This document shows positions 53,441 to 61,472 of a stretch of DNA of 63,520 nt, one piece after another. This DNA comes from a virus: positions 1 to 63,520 of the IMG/VR virus record IMGVR_UViG_3300008954_000051. The stretch is one strand, 5' to 3'. Made by a program: the position numbers and the translations under genes. Under the pieces are notes generated by a model that did no database searches, was not told the origin of the DNA, and was given only the letters and a program-made list of their open reading frames with translations. How positions within the stretch are numbered: the first letter of the stretch is position 1; every line of letters begins with the position of its first letter.

Positions 53441-54838
53441 ATGCTTCTTTCTGAAGAACTTCAAAAGAAATGGCAGCCAGTTCTCGACCATGAGTCTCAA
53501 GAGCCGATTACAGACCCACTAAAGAGATCCGTGACTGCTACCCTCCTCGAAAACCAGGAGCAGGCTCTTCTATCCGGTCAGGCCGGTGAAGGGCGTGGTC
53601 TTCTTTCCGAGTCCCCCATAAACGTAACCGGCGGCTCTACAGATGCTGGTGTTGGTGTTGATAACTACGATCCCGTTCTTATCAGCCTAGTTCGACGCGC
53701 AATGCCTAATCTTATTGCGTATGACATTTGTGGTGTGCAGCCAATGACAGGCCCAACCGGCCTCATCTTTGCAATGCGTGCCTCTTATGCAAATAGCACA
53801 CTTCGTGATCCGGGCGACACCAATGCTGGTGGCTTTGGTCCTGGTGCTGATCCAAACTCAGGTCCATCAAGCGGTAAGCCCCATGAAGCTCTATACTGGG
53901 AAGCCAACACGGCCTTCTCTGGTGCTGGAACTCAGACTGGCCAGGCTGCTAATGCTGCTAGTTCAACTACTGGTACTAGTATGTCCACATCTAGTGCAGA
54001 GACCCTAACTGGTGATGCATTTCCTCAGATGGGCTTCGTCATCGACAAGGTGTCTGTTACTGCTGGTTCCCGCGCACTCAAGGCTGAATACAGCATTGAG
54101 CTTGCACAAGACTTGAAGGCAATTCATGGTCTTGATGCAGAGACTGAGCTTGCGAACATTCTTTCGGCTGAAATTCTTTCAGAAATCAACCGTGAAGTTG
54201 TTCGTACTGTTGTTGTTACTGCGAAGCAAGGTGGCCAGCAAGGTCTTGCTACAGATGGGATCTTTAACCTTGACGTTGATGCAAATGGTCGTTGGAGTGT
54301 TGAGAAGTTCAAGGGCCTCATGTTCCAGATTGAACGTGAAGCAAACCAAATTGCTAAGGACACTCGTCGCGGCAAGGGGAACATCATTATTTGTTCCTCA
54401 GATGTTGCGTCTGCTCTCAGCATGACTGGTTCGCTTGATCATGCTCCAGCACTCAAGGACAACTTGAACGTTGATGATACTGGCAATACCTTTGCTGGTG
54501 TTCTAAACGGCAAGTATAAGGTCTATATTGACCCCTATCACAATGGTGGTTCGGTAGACACAACCTTAGGTCACGTTGACTATGCTGTTGTTGGTTATCG
54601 TGGGTCTTCGGCCTATGATGCTGGTCTGTTCTATTGCCCATATGTTCCGCTCCAGATGGTGCGTGCAGTTGGCGAGAACGACTTCCAGCCAAAGATCGGA
54701 TTCAAGACTCGGTACGGCCTTGTCAACAATCCTTTCGCAACCACGAACGGCCTAGGTGTAATTGACACCTCGGGCCCCGTCACGGCGGCCGATCAGAATG
54801 TTTACTATCGTAGACTTTTGATCACAAACCTACTCTAA
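53441..54838 (+). CDS. 23: Major capsid protein gp23
   Basis: A 465-residue HK97-fold capsid protein (T4 gp23 521). Landmarks: LLSEELQKKWQPVLDHES, NYDPVLISLVRRAMPNLIAY, DICGVQPMTGPTGLIFAMR, SRALKAEYSIELAQDLKAIH, GLDAETELANILSAEILSEI, NREVVRTVVVTAKQG, and FQPKIGFKTRYGLVNNPFAT near the C-terminus. The N-terminal propeptide region would be cut by gp21. Codon use is more GC-rich (many GCC, CTC, AAG) than in its neighbours, as expected for the most abundant protein. AAGGAG is the ribosome-binding site. A strong terminator follows. Confidence 0.97.
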   Translation: MLLSEELQKKWQPVLDHESQEPITDPLKRSVTATLLENQEQALLSGQAGEGRGLLSESPINVTGGSTDAGVGVDNYDPVLISLVRRAMPNLIAYDICGVQPMTGPTGLIFAMRASYANSTLRDPGDTNAGGFGPGADPNSGPSSGKPHEALYWEANTAFSGAGTQTGQAANAASSTTGTSMSTSSAETLTGDAFPQMGFVIDKVSVTAGSRALKAEYSIELAQDLKAIHGLDAETELANILSAEILSEINREVVRTVVVTAKQGGQQGLATDGIFNLDVDANGRWSVEKFKGLMFQIEREANQIAKDTRRGKGNIIICSSDVASALSMTGSLDHAPALKDNLNVDDTGNTFAGVLNGKYKVYIDPYHNGGSVDTTLGHVDYAVVGYRGSSAYDAGLFYCPYVPLQMVRAVGENDFQPKIGFKTRYGLVNNPFATTNGLGVIDTSGPVTAADQNVYYRRLLITNLL

Positions 54839-54858
54839 TACAGTAAGTTTGTCGCAAT

Positions 54859-54895
54859 AAAAAAAGGGCATCCTCTTCGGGGGGTGCCCTTTTTT
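54859..54895 (+). terminator. Rho-independent terminator after major capsid gene
   Basis: An A-run and GGGCATCC pair with GGGTGCCC and a T-run. The loop is TTCG closed by C-G, the very stable cUUCGg tetraloop form. The A/T runs make the stem long and possibly functional on both strands. It lies 21 bases after the gp23 stop. Confidence 0.92.
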
Positions 54896-54905
54896 AGGTT
54901 TGTGT

Positions 54906-54913
54906 TATAAATA
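54906..54913 (+). promoter_or_regulatory. Late promoter box after the capsid terminator
   Basis: Exact TATAAATA 18 bases before the next start; it re-initiates late transcription just beyond the terminator. Confidence 0.7.
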
Positions 54914-54931
54914 TAGATATAAGGAGATATT

Positions 54932-55441
54932 ATGCCAGAGCCGACTAATAAAAATTTTCTATCCCCCGTTGGATTTAGATTTTCAATCGAACGCTTACCT
55001 CATGTCAATTGGTTTGCTCAATCCACAAATTTACCTGGAGTCACTTTAGGTAGAATTGATATGCCGACCCCTTTTGTCGATGTAAATGTTCCAGGAGATA
55101 AGTTAGATTTTGAAGATCTAAACATTAGATTTAAAGTAGACGAAGACTTGAAAAATTGGGAAGAAATTCAAAAGTGGATTTTTGGTTTAGGTTTTCCTGA
55201 AAGCTTCGATCAGTATGACAATTTGATTGATTCTGCCCGACCGGGTCAAGATGCAAGATATTCTGATGCCACAATGCATATCTTAAATAGCAACATGAAT
55301 CTAAATTATGAGGTACACTTTAGAGATTTATATCCAACCTCTGTATCATCTTTACAGTTTGATTCTACCGTTAGTGATATTGATTATGTTACTGCGGATG
55401 CTACCTTTCGTTATCTTTTATATGAATATAAAAAGGTATGA
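54932..55441 (+). CDS. Tail-tube-fold structural protein (in the gp3 position)
   Basis: A 169-residue protein with the gp19/gp54 tube-fold pattern: PVGFRFSIERLPHVNWFAQS, TNLPGVTLGRIDMPTPFVDV, DKLDFEDLNIRFKVDEDLKN, WEEIQKWIFGLGFPESFDQY and a closing strand DATFRYLLYEYKKV. In marine T4-like genomes I recall a tail-completion gene (gp3) between gp23 and uvsY, and this could be that gene, but I cannot show homology to T4 gp3. It has its own late promoter and AAGGAG, which fits a virion protein. A tube terminator or minor tube subunit is the best guess. Confidence 0.65.
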   Translation: MPEPTNKNFLSPVGFRFSIERLPHVNWFAQSTNLPGVTLGRIDMPTPFVDVNVPGDKLDFEDLNIRFKVDEDLKNWEEIQKWIFGLGFPESFDQYDNLIDSARPGQDARYSDATMHILNSNMNLNYEVHFRDLYPTSVSSLQFDSTVSDIDYVTADATFRYLLYEYKKV

Positions 55442-55453
55442 TTCGTTTTCCCC

Positions 55454-55481
55454 TTGACAAAGTGTGATTTCGTGCTATAAT
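55454..55481 (+). promoter_or_regulatory. Sigma70-type promoter for the uvsY block
   Basis: TTGACA (55454-55459) and TATAAT (55476-55481), both perfect, with a 16-base spacer, just after the previous stop and about 31 bases before the uvsY start. It would let host RNA polymerase transcribe the recombination block early. Confidence 0.85.
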
Positions 55482-55512
55482 AAGTATAATTATATCATTG
55501 GAGCGGTGCAAT

Positions 55513-55956
55513 ATGAAGATGGAAGAAATTGAAGAGGCATGGTCTAACGATTGTGGTATGGATGATACTGAACTAGATATGGAATCTATTAAGATTCCTC
55601 AGTTGCACAATAAGTATCTTAAAATCTATAACCGTGAAAATATTCTGCTTCGCAAAATGAAATACTCCCATAAACAATTGGAGCGAGATAAGTTTGAATA
55701 CTATTCGGGTAAAATGGATCAATCTGAGTTGGAAGATCGCGACTGGAAACAATTTGACCATCGCCTTCTAAAGCAAGATGTTCCTAGGTATATGGAAAGT
55801 GATGTTGATTTGATCAACGTTTTAATTAAGCTCGATCAACAACAAAGTAAAGTTGATTATCTTAAAGCTATTATATCATCAATCAATAACCGAAGCTTTA
55901 ACATCAATAATGCTATTAAGTGGCGCCAATTTATAAACGGAATAGGTCAACTGTAA
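55513..55956 (+). CDS. uvsY: Recombination mediator UvsY
   Basis: A protein of about 147 residues (T4 UvsY 137) that loads the UvsX recombinase on SSB-coated single-stranded DNA. The sequence is helical and charged, with RDKFEYYSGKMDQSELEDRD resembling the T4 segment with ARLDYYSGRGD, and the end ISSINNRSFNINNAIKWRQF matching T4 LDAIKSRGFAIKHIQDMRAF. I start at ATG 55513, with GGAG at 55500-55503; a TTG at 55498 is less likely. It is followed by uvsW, as expected in this family. Confidence 0.85.
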   Translation: MKMEEIEEAWSNDCGMDDTELDMESIKIPQLHNKYLKIYNRENILLRKMKYSHKQLERDKFEYYSGKMDQSELEDRDWKQFDHRLLKQDVPRYMESDVDLINVLIKLDQQQSKVDYLKAIISSINNRSFNINNAIKWRQFINGIGQL

Positions 55957-56005
55957 AACATCTACATTATATGTAGTATAACGCAAGCAGTAGAAAGTTA
56001 TCCAA

Positions 56006-57514
56006 TTGAGCAGCGAGCTATTATCGTCGCACAATCTTAGAGAGACTTTAATTATATCACAAGAAAGTTCCGCATATATTACTCTTGATGCTGAACCCCA
56101 TATAATTAAAGAAATGTCGGAACATTTTACTTTTTATGTTCCTGGCTATAAATTTATGCCTGCATATAGAAATCGCACTTGGGACGGAAAAATACGATTA
56201 CTTGATACTCGAAAGAGAAGAATATATGCAGGGCTATTAAAATATATCGAAAAATTTTGTGAAGAGCGAGAATATAATGTTGTTATAGATCACACCACAA
56301 TAAAGGGTGATGTTGAGTTTTCGTTAAAGGAAGCACAAGATTTTATTAACACGTTGAAGCTTCCGTTTTCAGTAGCAGAATGGCAACTTAAAGCCTTTGT
56401 TCATGCAGTTCGTAAAAAAAGATGCTTGCTTCTTTCTCCCACCGCATCTGGAAAATCTTTGATCATTTATCTTCTCATGAGATTTTATGAGAATAAGAAA
56501 AAGCTGATCATTGTTCCAACGACATCTCTTGTTGCACAAATGTATCATGATTTCGGTCATTATGGTGAACCAGAAGGATGGAAATCAGAAAATCATGTCC
56601 ATCAAATTATGGCAGGTCGAGAAAAGGAAACTGACAAGAACATTGTGGTTTCAACTTGGCAATCATTATTTCGTATGCCAAAAGAATATTTTGATCAATA
56701 TGATGTTGTTATTGGTGATGAGTGTCATTTGTTTAAGTCAAAATCCTTGACCACAATTATGACCAATATGACCAATGCCGAATATAGAATTGGAACGACA
56801 GGAACTTTAGATGATACGCAGACACACCAATTGGTTTTAGAGGGACTATTTGGTCTAGTAAAGGCTGTCACTACAACAAAAGACCTGATAGACAAACAAT
56901 TTTTATCTGCATTTGAGATTAAGGCTATAACACTATCTTATCCAGAAGAAATCCGAAAAGAACTTAGTAAAGGTAAATATCAAGATGAGGTTGATTTTCT
57001 TGTAACAGATACTAAAAGAAACAATTTCATTCGTAATTTAACCCTAAGCCTGAAGGGAAATACTCTGGTTCTTTTTCAATATGTAGAAAAGCATGGTAAG
57101 CCTCTTTTTGAAATAATTAAAGAACAGGCTGATCCTTCTAGAAAACTATTCTTCGTCTATGGTGGAACAGATGTGGAACAAAGAGAAAAGGTCCGAGCTA
57201 TTGTAGAATCTGAAAAAGATGCTATAATAGTAGCATCAAATGGGGTTTATTCTACCGGAGTGAATATTAAGAATTTACATAATATCATATTCACCCATCC
57301 TGGTAAGTCTAAAATACGAACCCTTCAGAGTATTGGTAGAGGATTAAGAAAAGGTGAAAATAAGATAGCTGCGGTATTATATGACATCGTGGATGATCTT
57401 TCATATAAAAAGCGTGCCAATTTCTCTGTTCGCCATTTTTCAGAAAGATTCAAATATTACAAGGCAGAAAAATTTTCTGTTAAAATTTATAAAGTAGATT
57501 TACTATATAAATAG
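56006..57514 (+). CDS. uvsW: DNA/RNA helicase UvsW
   Basis: A 502-residue superfamily-2 helicase (T4 UvsW 587) that remodels replication forks and branched recombination structures and unwinds R-loops. The N-terminal UvsW domain has FYVPGYKFMPAYRNRTWDGK and IRLLDTRKRRIYAGL. Helicase motifs follow: Q-like VAEWQLKAF (~127), Walker A LSPTASGKS (~143), DECH in VVIGDECHLFKS (~235), TGTLDD (~268), and motif VI QSIGRGLRKGE (~440). The frame is closed at 55991 by TAG and has no ATG before the conserved region, so TTG at 56006 is the likely start, a rare start that may limit expression. Confidence 0.93.
   Translation: MSSELLSSHNLRETLIISQESSAYITLDAEPHIIKEMSEHFTFYVPGYKFMPAYRNRTWDGKIRLLDTRKRRIYAGLLKYIEKFCEEREYNVVIDHTTIKGDVEFSLKEAQDFINTLKLPFSVAEWQLKAFVHAVRKKRCLLLSPTASGKSLIIYLLMRFYENKKKLIIVPTTSLVAQMYHDFGHYGEPEGWKSENHVHQIMAGREKETDKNIVVSTWQSLFRMPKEYFDQYDVVIGDECHLFKSKSLTTIMTNMTNAEYRIGTTGTLDDTQTHQLVLEGLFGLVKAVTTTKDLIDKQFLSAFEIKAITLSYPEEIRKELSKGKYQDEVDFLVTDTKRNNFIRNLTLSLKGNTLVLFQYVEKHGKPLFEIIKEQADPSRKLFFVYGGTDVEQREKVRAIVESEKDAIIVASNGVYSTGVNIKNLHNIIFTHPGKSKIRTLQSIGRGLRKGENKIAAVLYDIVDDLSYKKRANFSVRHFSERFKYYKAEKFSVKIYKVDLLYK
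57506..57513 (+). promoter_or_regulatory. Late promoter box before the Sm-like gene
   Basis: Exact TATAAATA overlapping the uvsW stop, 18 bases before the next start, so this gene and those behind it (including gp55) may also be expressed late. Confidence 0.6.
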
Positions 57515-57531
57515 AAAGAGAAGTGTAAACT

Positions 57532-58023
57532 ATGGAAAACACAACAGTCTCTTACAAATACCTGAAGTTGATTACTGGAGATGAACTAGTATCTGCGGTT
57601 CATGTTTCCGATGATAATCCTTCCACCCTTATGTTGGAGAGACCTTTAAGATTGATATTCATGCCTGATCATGCTTCTGGATCTTTATCCAGTTTTTATA
57701 TTTCCTTAGGACCGTGGATACCCTGTTCAGATGATATTCACTTTACCATCAAGAAGGATAATGTGTTGGTTATGTCTAATGTCAGTCCAGAGATGATTCG
57801 GCAATATAAGATCTCTAATAAGGATATTGGCGGTAAAATTGTAAGCCCTGAAGAATCTAAAAAAATGATTGATAAGGAAATGCTTGAGGCTGATGAAAGG
57901 ATTGTAAATTTGTTAGATGGTTTATCTCAACTAGAAGCGTTGTCTGATCTGGAAGACTATGATACCTCTACAGGAAAAACTTCATTCCCTCCAAGAAAAA
58001 AGGGCAAAAAACTTTTAAATTGA
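57532..58023 (+). CDS. Sm-like small protein between uvsW and gp55
   Basis: A 163-residue protein whose first ~100 residues have an Sm/Hfq-like strand order: KYLKLITGDELVSAVHVSD, TLMLERPLRLIFMP, SSFYISLGPWIPCSD and NVLVMSNVSPEMIRQY. The C-terminus is a charged helix and a basic tail (FPPRKKGKKLLN). The Sm reading is by pattern only. Similar-sized genes sit here in marine T4-like phages as far as I recall, function unknown. Position beside the late sigma factor and an RNA/DNA helicase would suit an RNA-binding role, but this is inference. Confidence 0.6.
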   Translation: MENTTVSYKYLKLITGDELVSAVHVSDDNPSTLMLERPLRLIFMPDHASGSLSSFYISLGPWIPCSDDIHFTIKKDNVLVMSNVSPEMIRQYKISNKDIGGKIVSPEESKKMIDKEMLEADERIVNLLDGLSQLEALSDLEDYDTSTGKTSFPPRKKGKKLLN

Positions 58024-58045
58024 CACTATATAATGGTGCTATATT
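58020..58045 (+). promoter_or_regulatory. Weak sigma70-like promoter before gp55
   Basis: TTGACA at 58020-58025 and TATATT at 58040-58045, 14-base spacer, which is too short for a strong promoter. A TATAAT at 58029-58034 is too close to the -35. It overlaps the end of the preceding gene. Confidence 0.3.
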
Positions 58046-58065
58046 GATTAGGATAAAATAATACA

Positions 58066-58632
58066 ATGGAAAAAACAAAATCTAATACTAAAGCTAAAGC
58101 CAATCATTATGTTGATAATACATTGTTTTTAGATGAAATGTTAAAGTTTAGAAATTCAGTTATTGAATCTAAGCTCAACAATACCGAAAGGCCTCAGGTT
58201 CCTAATTATGTTGGAGAATGCTTTCTGAAGATTGCAGAACATCTTTCATATAAACCCAATTTCATCAACTATACCTTCAGAGAAGAAATGATTTCAGATG
58301 GAATTGAAAATTGTTTACAGTATATTGATAACTTCGATCCCGAGAAATCTAGAAATCCCTTTGCATATTTTACTCAAATAATTTACTTTGCATTTTTGCG
58401 AAGGATCCAAAAAGAAAAGAAACAGCTTTATGTGAAGTATAAATCATTAGAAAGGTCTGGAATGATGGAAGGTATTATGGCTCAACAGGCGCCCGGCGGA
58501 GGAGATGAATTTCGTTTAGGTAAATATAACGACAGCATTTATTCCAATCTCTATGATTTTATCGAGGAGTTTGAAGCTAAAGCGACGGCCAATAAGAAAA
58601 AGGCGGCCGCAAAAAAGAAGCCAAAGGCATAG
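58066..58632 (+). CDS. 55: Late-transcription sigma factor gp55
   Basis: A 188-residue minimal sigma factor (T4 gp55 185). It directs host RNA polymerase to TATAAATA late boxes, helped in T4 by gp33 and the gp45 clamp. The region-2-like core is seen at ~81-130: REEMISDGIENCLQYIDNFD, then KSRNPFAYFTQIIYFAFLRR and IQKEKKQ. Landmark before it: MLKFRNSVIESKLN. The C-terminus is Ala/Lys-rich (KATANKKKAAAKKKPKA) and carries a GCGGCCGC palindrome in its DNA. Its presence matches the late boxes in this window. Confidence 0.92.
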   Translation: MEKTKSNTKAKANHYVDNTLFLDEMLKFRNSVIESKLNNTERPQVPNYVGECFLKIAEHLSYKPNFINYTFREEMISDGIENCLQYIDNFDPEKSRNPFAYFTQIIYFAFLRRIQKEKKQLYVKYKSLERSGMMEGIMAQQAPGGGDEFRLGKYNDSIYSNLYDFIEEFEAKATANKKKAAAKKKPKA

Positions 58633-58668
58633 TTGATATAATAAACATAATGGAAGGAGCATCTTACG

Positions 58669-59745
58669 ATGGCTAAGATTGTTCTATTGACGGATACGCA
58701 TTTTGGCGCCAGAAATGATTCTGCTATATTCAGAGAGTATTTTTTCAAGTTCTATAATGAATTGTTCTTCCCCTTTCTTGAAGACAATAACATTAAAACT
58801 GTTGTACATTTAGGTGATATTGTAGATCGCCGAAAGTATATTAACTTCAATACCCTAAAATCATTTCGCGATGATTTTGTATTTCGATTAGGTAGGATGG
58901 GAATTGACACCCATATTATTATAGGCAACCATGACTGCCACTATAAGAATACCAATCGTATTAATTCAATGGATACTTTATTTAGCACATTAGACGGTAA
59001 ATATGAACCTTGGATATATTCATCGCCTACTGAAGTTAATATCGACGGTTTGAATATTCTTATGGTTCCTTGGATTAATTCTGAAAATTATGACGAATCT
59101 GTTGATCTCATAAAAACCAGTGCGGCTCCTGTTCTTATGGGGCATCTTGAGATTAAAGGGTTTTTAATGGACCAAAAGATGAGAAACCCTATAGGTTTGA
59201 ACGCATCATTGTTCGATAGATTTGACATGGTTATGTCTGGTCATTTTCATCATAAGTCTGATAATGGAACAATCTTTTATCTTGGTAATCCATATGAAAT
59301 GACATGGATTGATTATAATGATAAACGAGGATTTCATACCTTTGATACTGAAACTAGAGAACTAGAGTTCATTCAAAATCCTTATCGAATGTTTCATAAG
59401 ATTTATTATGATGATACCGATAAGACATTTGAAGAGGTTACGATACAAGAATTCGAGAAATATAAGAACACGAACGTTAAAGTTGTGGTTCAAAATAAAA
59501 CGAACCCTTATTGGTTTGATATTATGTTGGATGGTCTGTATAAAGTGGGGCCGAATGATGTGAAAATTGTAGAAGACTATAGTGAAGTTATTTTAGAGGA
59601 TGAGATGGGTGTTGATCAAGCCGAAGATACTATGAGTATTTTAAACACATACATTGATTCTTTAAACTCTAATACAGATAAGACTAAGTTGAAAAGTTTG
59701 TTTAAAGAGTTGTACCAAGAAGCTAATACCCTTGGAACTGAATAA
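58669..59745 (+). CDS. 47: Recombination nuclease subunit gp47 (Mre11/SbcD-like)
   Basis: A 358-residue metallophosphoesterase nuclease (T4 gp47 339) that works with gp46 in end resection and host DNA breakdown. All motifs are present: TDTHFGAR (~8), VVHLGDIVDRRK (~45), IIGNHDCHYK (~84), LMGHLEIKG (~157) and MSGHFHHKSD (~184), giving the two-metal site. The C-terminal part would bind gp46. GGAAGGAG precedes the ATG, and gp46 begins nine bases after the stop. Confidence 0.95.
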   Translation: MAKIVLLTDTHFGARNDSAIFREYFFKFYNELFFPFLEDNNIKTVVHLGDIVDRRKYINFNTLKSFRDDFVFRLGRMGIDTHIIIGNHDCHYKNTNRINSMDTLFSTLDGKYEPWIYSSPTEVNIDGLNILMVPWINSENYDESVDLIKTSAAPVLMGHLEIKGFLMDQKMRNPIGLNASLFDRFDMVMSGHFHHKSDNGTIFYLGNPYEMTWIDYNDKRGFHTFDTETRELEFIQNPYRMFHKIYYDDTDKTFEEVTIQEFEKYKNTNVKVVVQNKTNPYWFDIMLDGLYKVGPNDVKIVEDYSEVILEDEMGVDQAEDTMSILNTYIDSLNSNTDKTKLKSLFKELYQEANTLGTE

Positions 59746-59753
59746 GGATTAAT

Positions 59754-61472
59754 ATGGCATTGGAATTTCAGAAGGTTCGTTGGAAAAATTTCCTTTCTTC
59801 GGGAAATAATTTTATTGAGATTGAACTAAACAAATCAACCAGAACACTTATTATAGGAAAAAATGGTTCAGGAAAAAGCACACTTCTTGATGCCATTACC
59901 TTTGGTTTGTTTGGAAAGCCGTTTCGCAAGATTAGTAAACCCACGCTGATCAATAGTATTAACGATGGATCGTGTTGCGTTGAAATTGAGTTTTGTATTG
60001 GGAATAAACGGTATCATGTGGAGCGAGGAATTAAACCCAATTTATTTAATATAACAATAAATGGAACTACACTCGACCAGGCGTCTAGTGTAAAAGATGC
60101 ACAGGAATATTTTGAAGAACAAATTTTACACCTCAATTATAAGTCGTTTACCCAGGCTGTTATTTTGGGAAGCGCAACATTTCTTCCTTTTATGCAATTA
60201 ACAGCAGCCCATAGAAGAGAAGTGATTGAAGACTTGTTGGATATTAGAATATTTTCAGGAATGAATTCTATTCTGAAAGAACGCATTAGTGAGGTTAAGT
60301 CTAAAATTTCTGATAATACACACAACATAGAACTAACTGAAGAAAAAATAGAAATTCATAATAATCATCTTAAAAAATTACAGACGAACCACCAGGCAAA
60401 ATTAGAAAAAAATAGAGAAGAGATAAAAGAGTCCCATGAAACTATCGTGGCACATAAATCTGAAATAACAACTCTTTCCAATCAAGTGCAAAATTTAAAT
60501 GTCACAATTACAGATCAAGATAAATTACAAAAATCTAAAAAATCTATAGAGGGGCTGTTGTTTAAAATACAAACAAATGAGTCTAAGATAAAAAAGGAAA
60601 TTGATTTTTATACGGACCACGATGACTGCCCGACTTGTGAACAAAAAATTGATGCAGGATTTAAATCAAAGACTATTGAAAATAAGTCTCTTAAATTAAA
60701 TGAATTAGAACAAGCATTGCTTGATCTTGAGGAAAAGGTTAAAGGAGTAGACAAGAGACTGTCAGAAATTTCTGGTGTGAAAGATCAAATTAACGAATTG
60801 CAAAATTCGATCAATGTGGAAAATAATTCGATTTCTGCTTTGACGCAGTATGTCAAAAAAATACAAGAGGAAAATGAAACCTTACAGGAAACAAAAGGTG
60901 ATCTTAATAAGGAAAAAGAAACCATAAAAACATTGTTGTCCGAAACAAAAGAATTGGAAAAATCACAAGAGGCACTATCGAATACAAAATCATTATATCA
61001 AACGGCTGGTGATCTATTAAAAGATTCAGGAATAAAAACATTAATCATAAAGCAATATATTCCTATCATTAATAAACTAATCAACCAACACTTGGCTGAT
61101 ATGGATTTTTTCGTTCACTTTACTCTAGACGAAAACTTTCAAGAGACAATTAAAAGTAGGCATAGGGATCAGTTTTCGTATTATAATTTTAGTGAAGGTG
61201 AGAAGAAGAGAATTGATCTTGCCCTTCTGTTTACCTGGAGGTCTGTGGCACGACTTAAAAATTCAATCAACACTAATCTTTTGATTTTGGATGAAGTTTT
61301 TGATAGTTCATTAGACATGGATGGTACTGAAGAGTTTATGAAAATTTTATATTCATTAGGTGAAGGACAAAACGTGTTTGTAATTTCCCATAAAACAGAC
61401 ATGCTGCATGATAAATTTGACGCATCGATTAAGTTTGAAAAAGTAAGAGGTTTTAGTCAGGTGGCTGCATGA
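59754..61472 (+). CDS. 46: Recombination ATPase subunit gp46 (Rad50/SbcC-like)
   Basis: A 572-residue SMC-like ATPase (T4 gp46 560). Walker A LIIGKNGSGKSTLLDAITFG (~31-50), a long coiled coil (~190-440) broken by a zinc-hook DDCPTCEQ (~290-297, CxxC), the signature YYNFSEGEKKRIDLALLFTW (~477-496), and Walker B NLLILDEVFDSS (~505-516). It forms the resection complex with gp47. It overlaps the next gene by ATGA at 61469-61472, so the accessory gene behind it is translationally coupled. Confidence 0.96.
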   Translation: MALEFQKVRWKNFLSSGNNFIEIELNKSTRTLIIGKNGSGKSTLLDAITFGLFGKPFRKISKPTLINSINDGSCCVEIEFCIGNKRYHVERGIKPNLFNITINGTTLDQASSVKDAQEYFEEQILHLNYKSFTQAVILGSATFLPFMQLTAAHRREVIEDLLDIRIFSGMNSILKERISEVKSKISDNTHNIELTEEKIEIHNNHLKKLQTNHQAKLEKNREEIKESHETIVAHKSEITTLSNQVQNLNVTITDQDKLQKSKKSIEGLLFKIQTNESKIKKEIDFYTDHDDCPTCEQKIDAGFKSKTIENKSLKLNELEQALLDLEEKVKGVDKRLSEISGVKDQINELQNSINVENNSISALTQYVKKIQEENETLQETKGDLNKEKETIKTLLSETKELEKSQEALSNTKSLYQTAGDLLKDSGIKTLIIKQYIPIINKLINQHLADMDFFVHFTLDENFQETIKSRHRDQFSYYNFSEGEKKRIDLALLFTWRSVARLKNSINTNLLILDEVFDSSLDMDGTEEFMKILYSLGEGQNVFVISHKTDMLHDKFDASIKFEKVRGFSQVAA

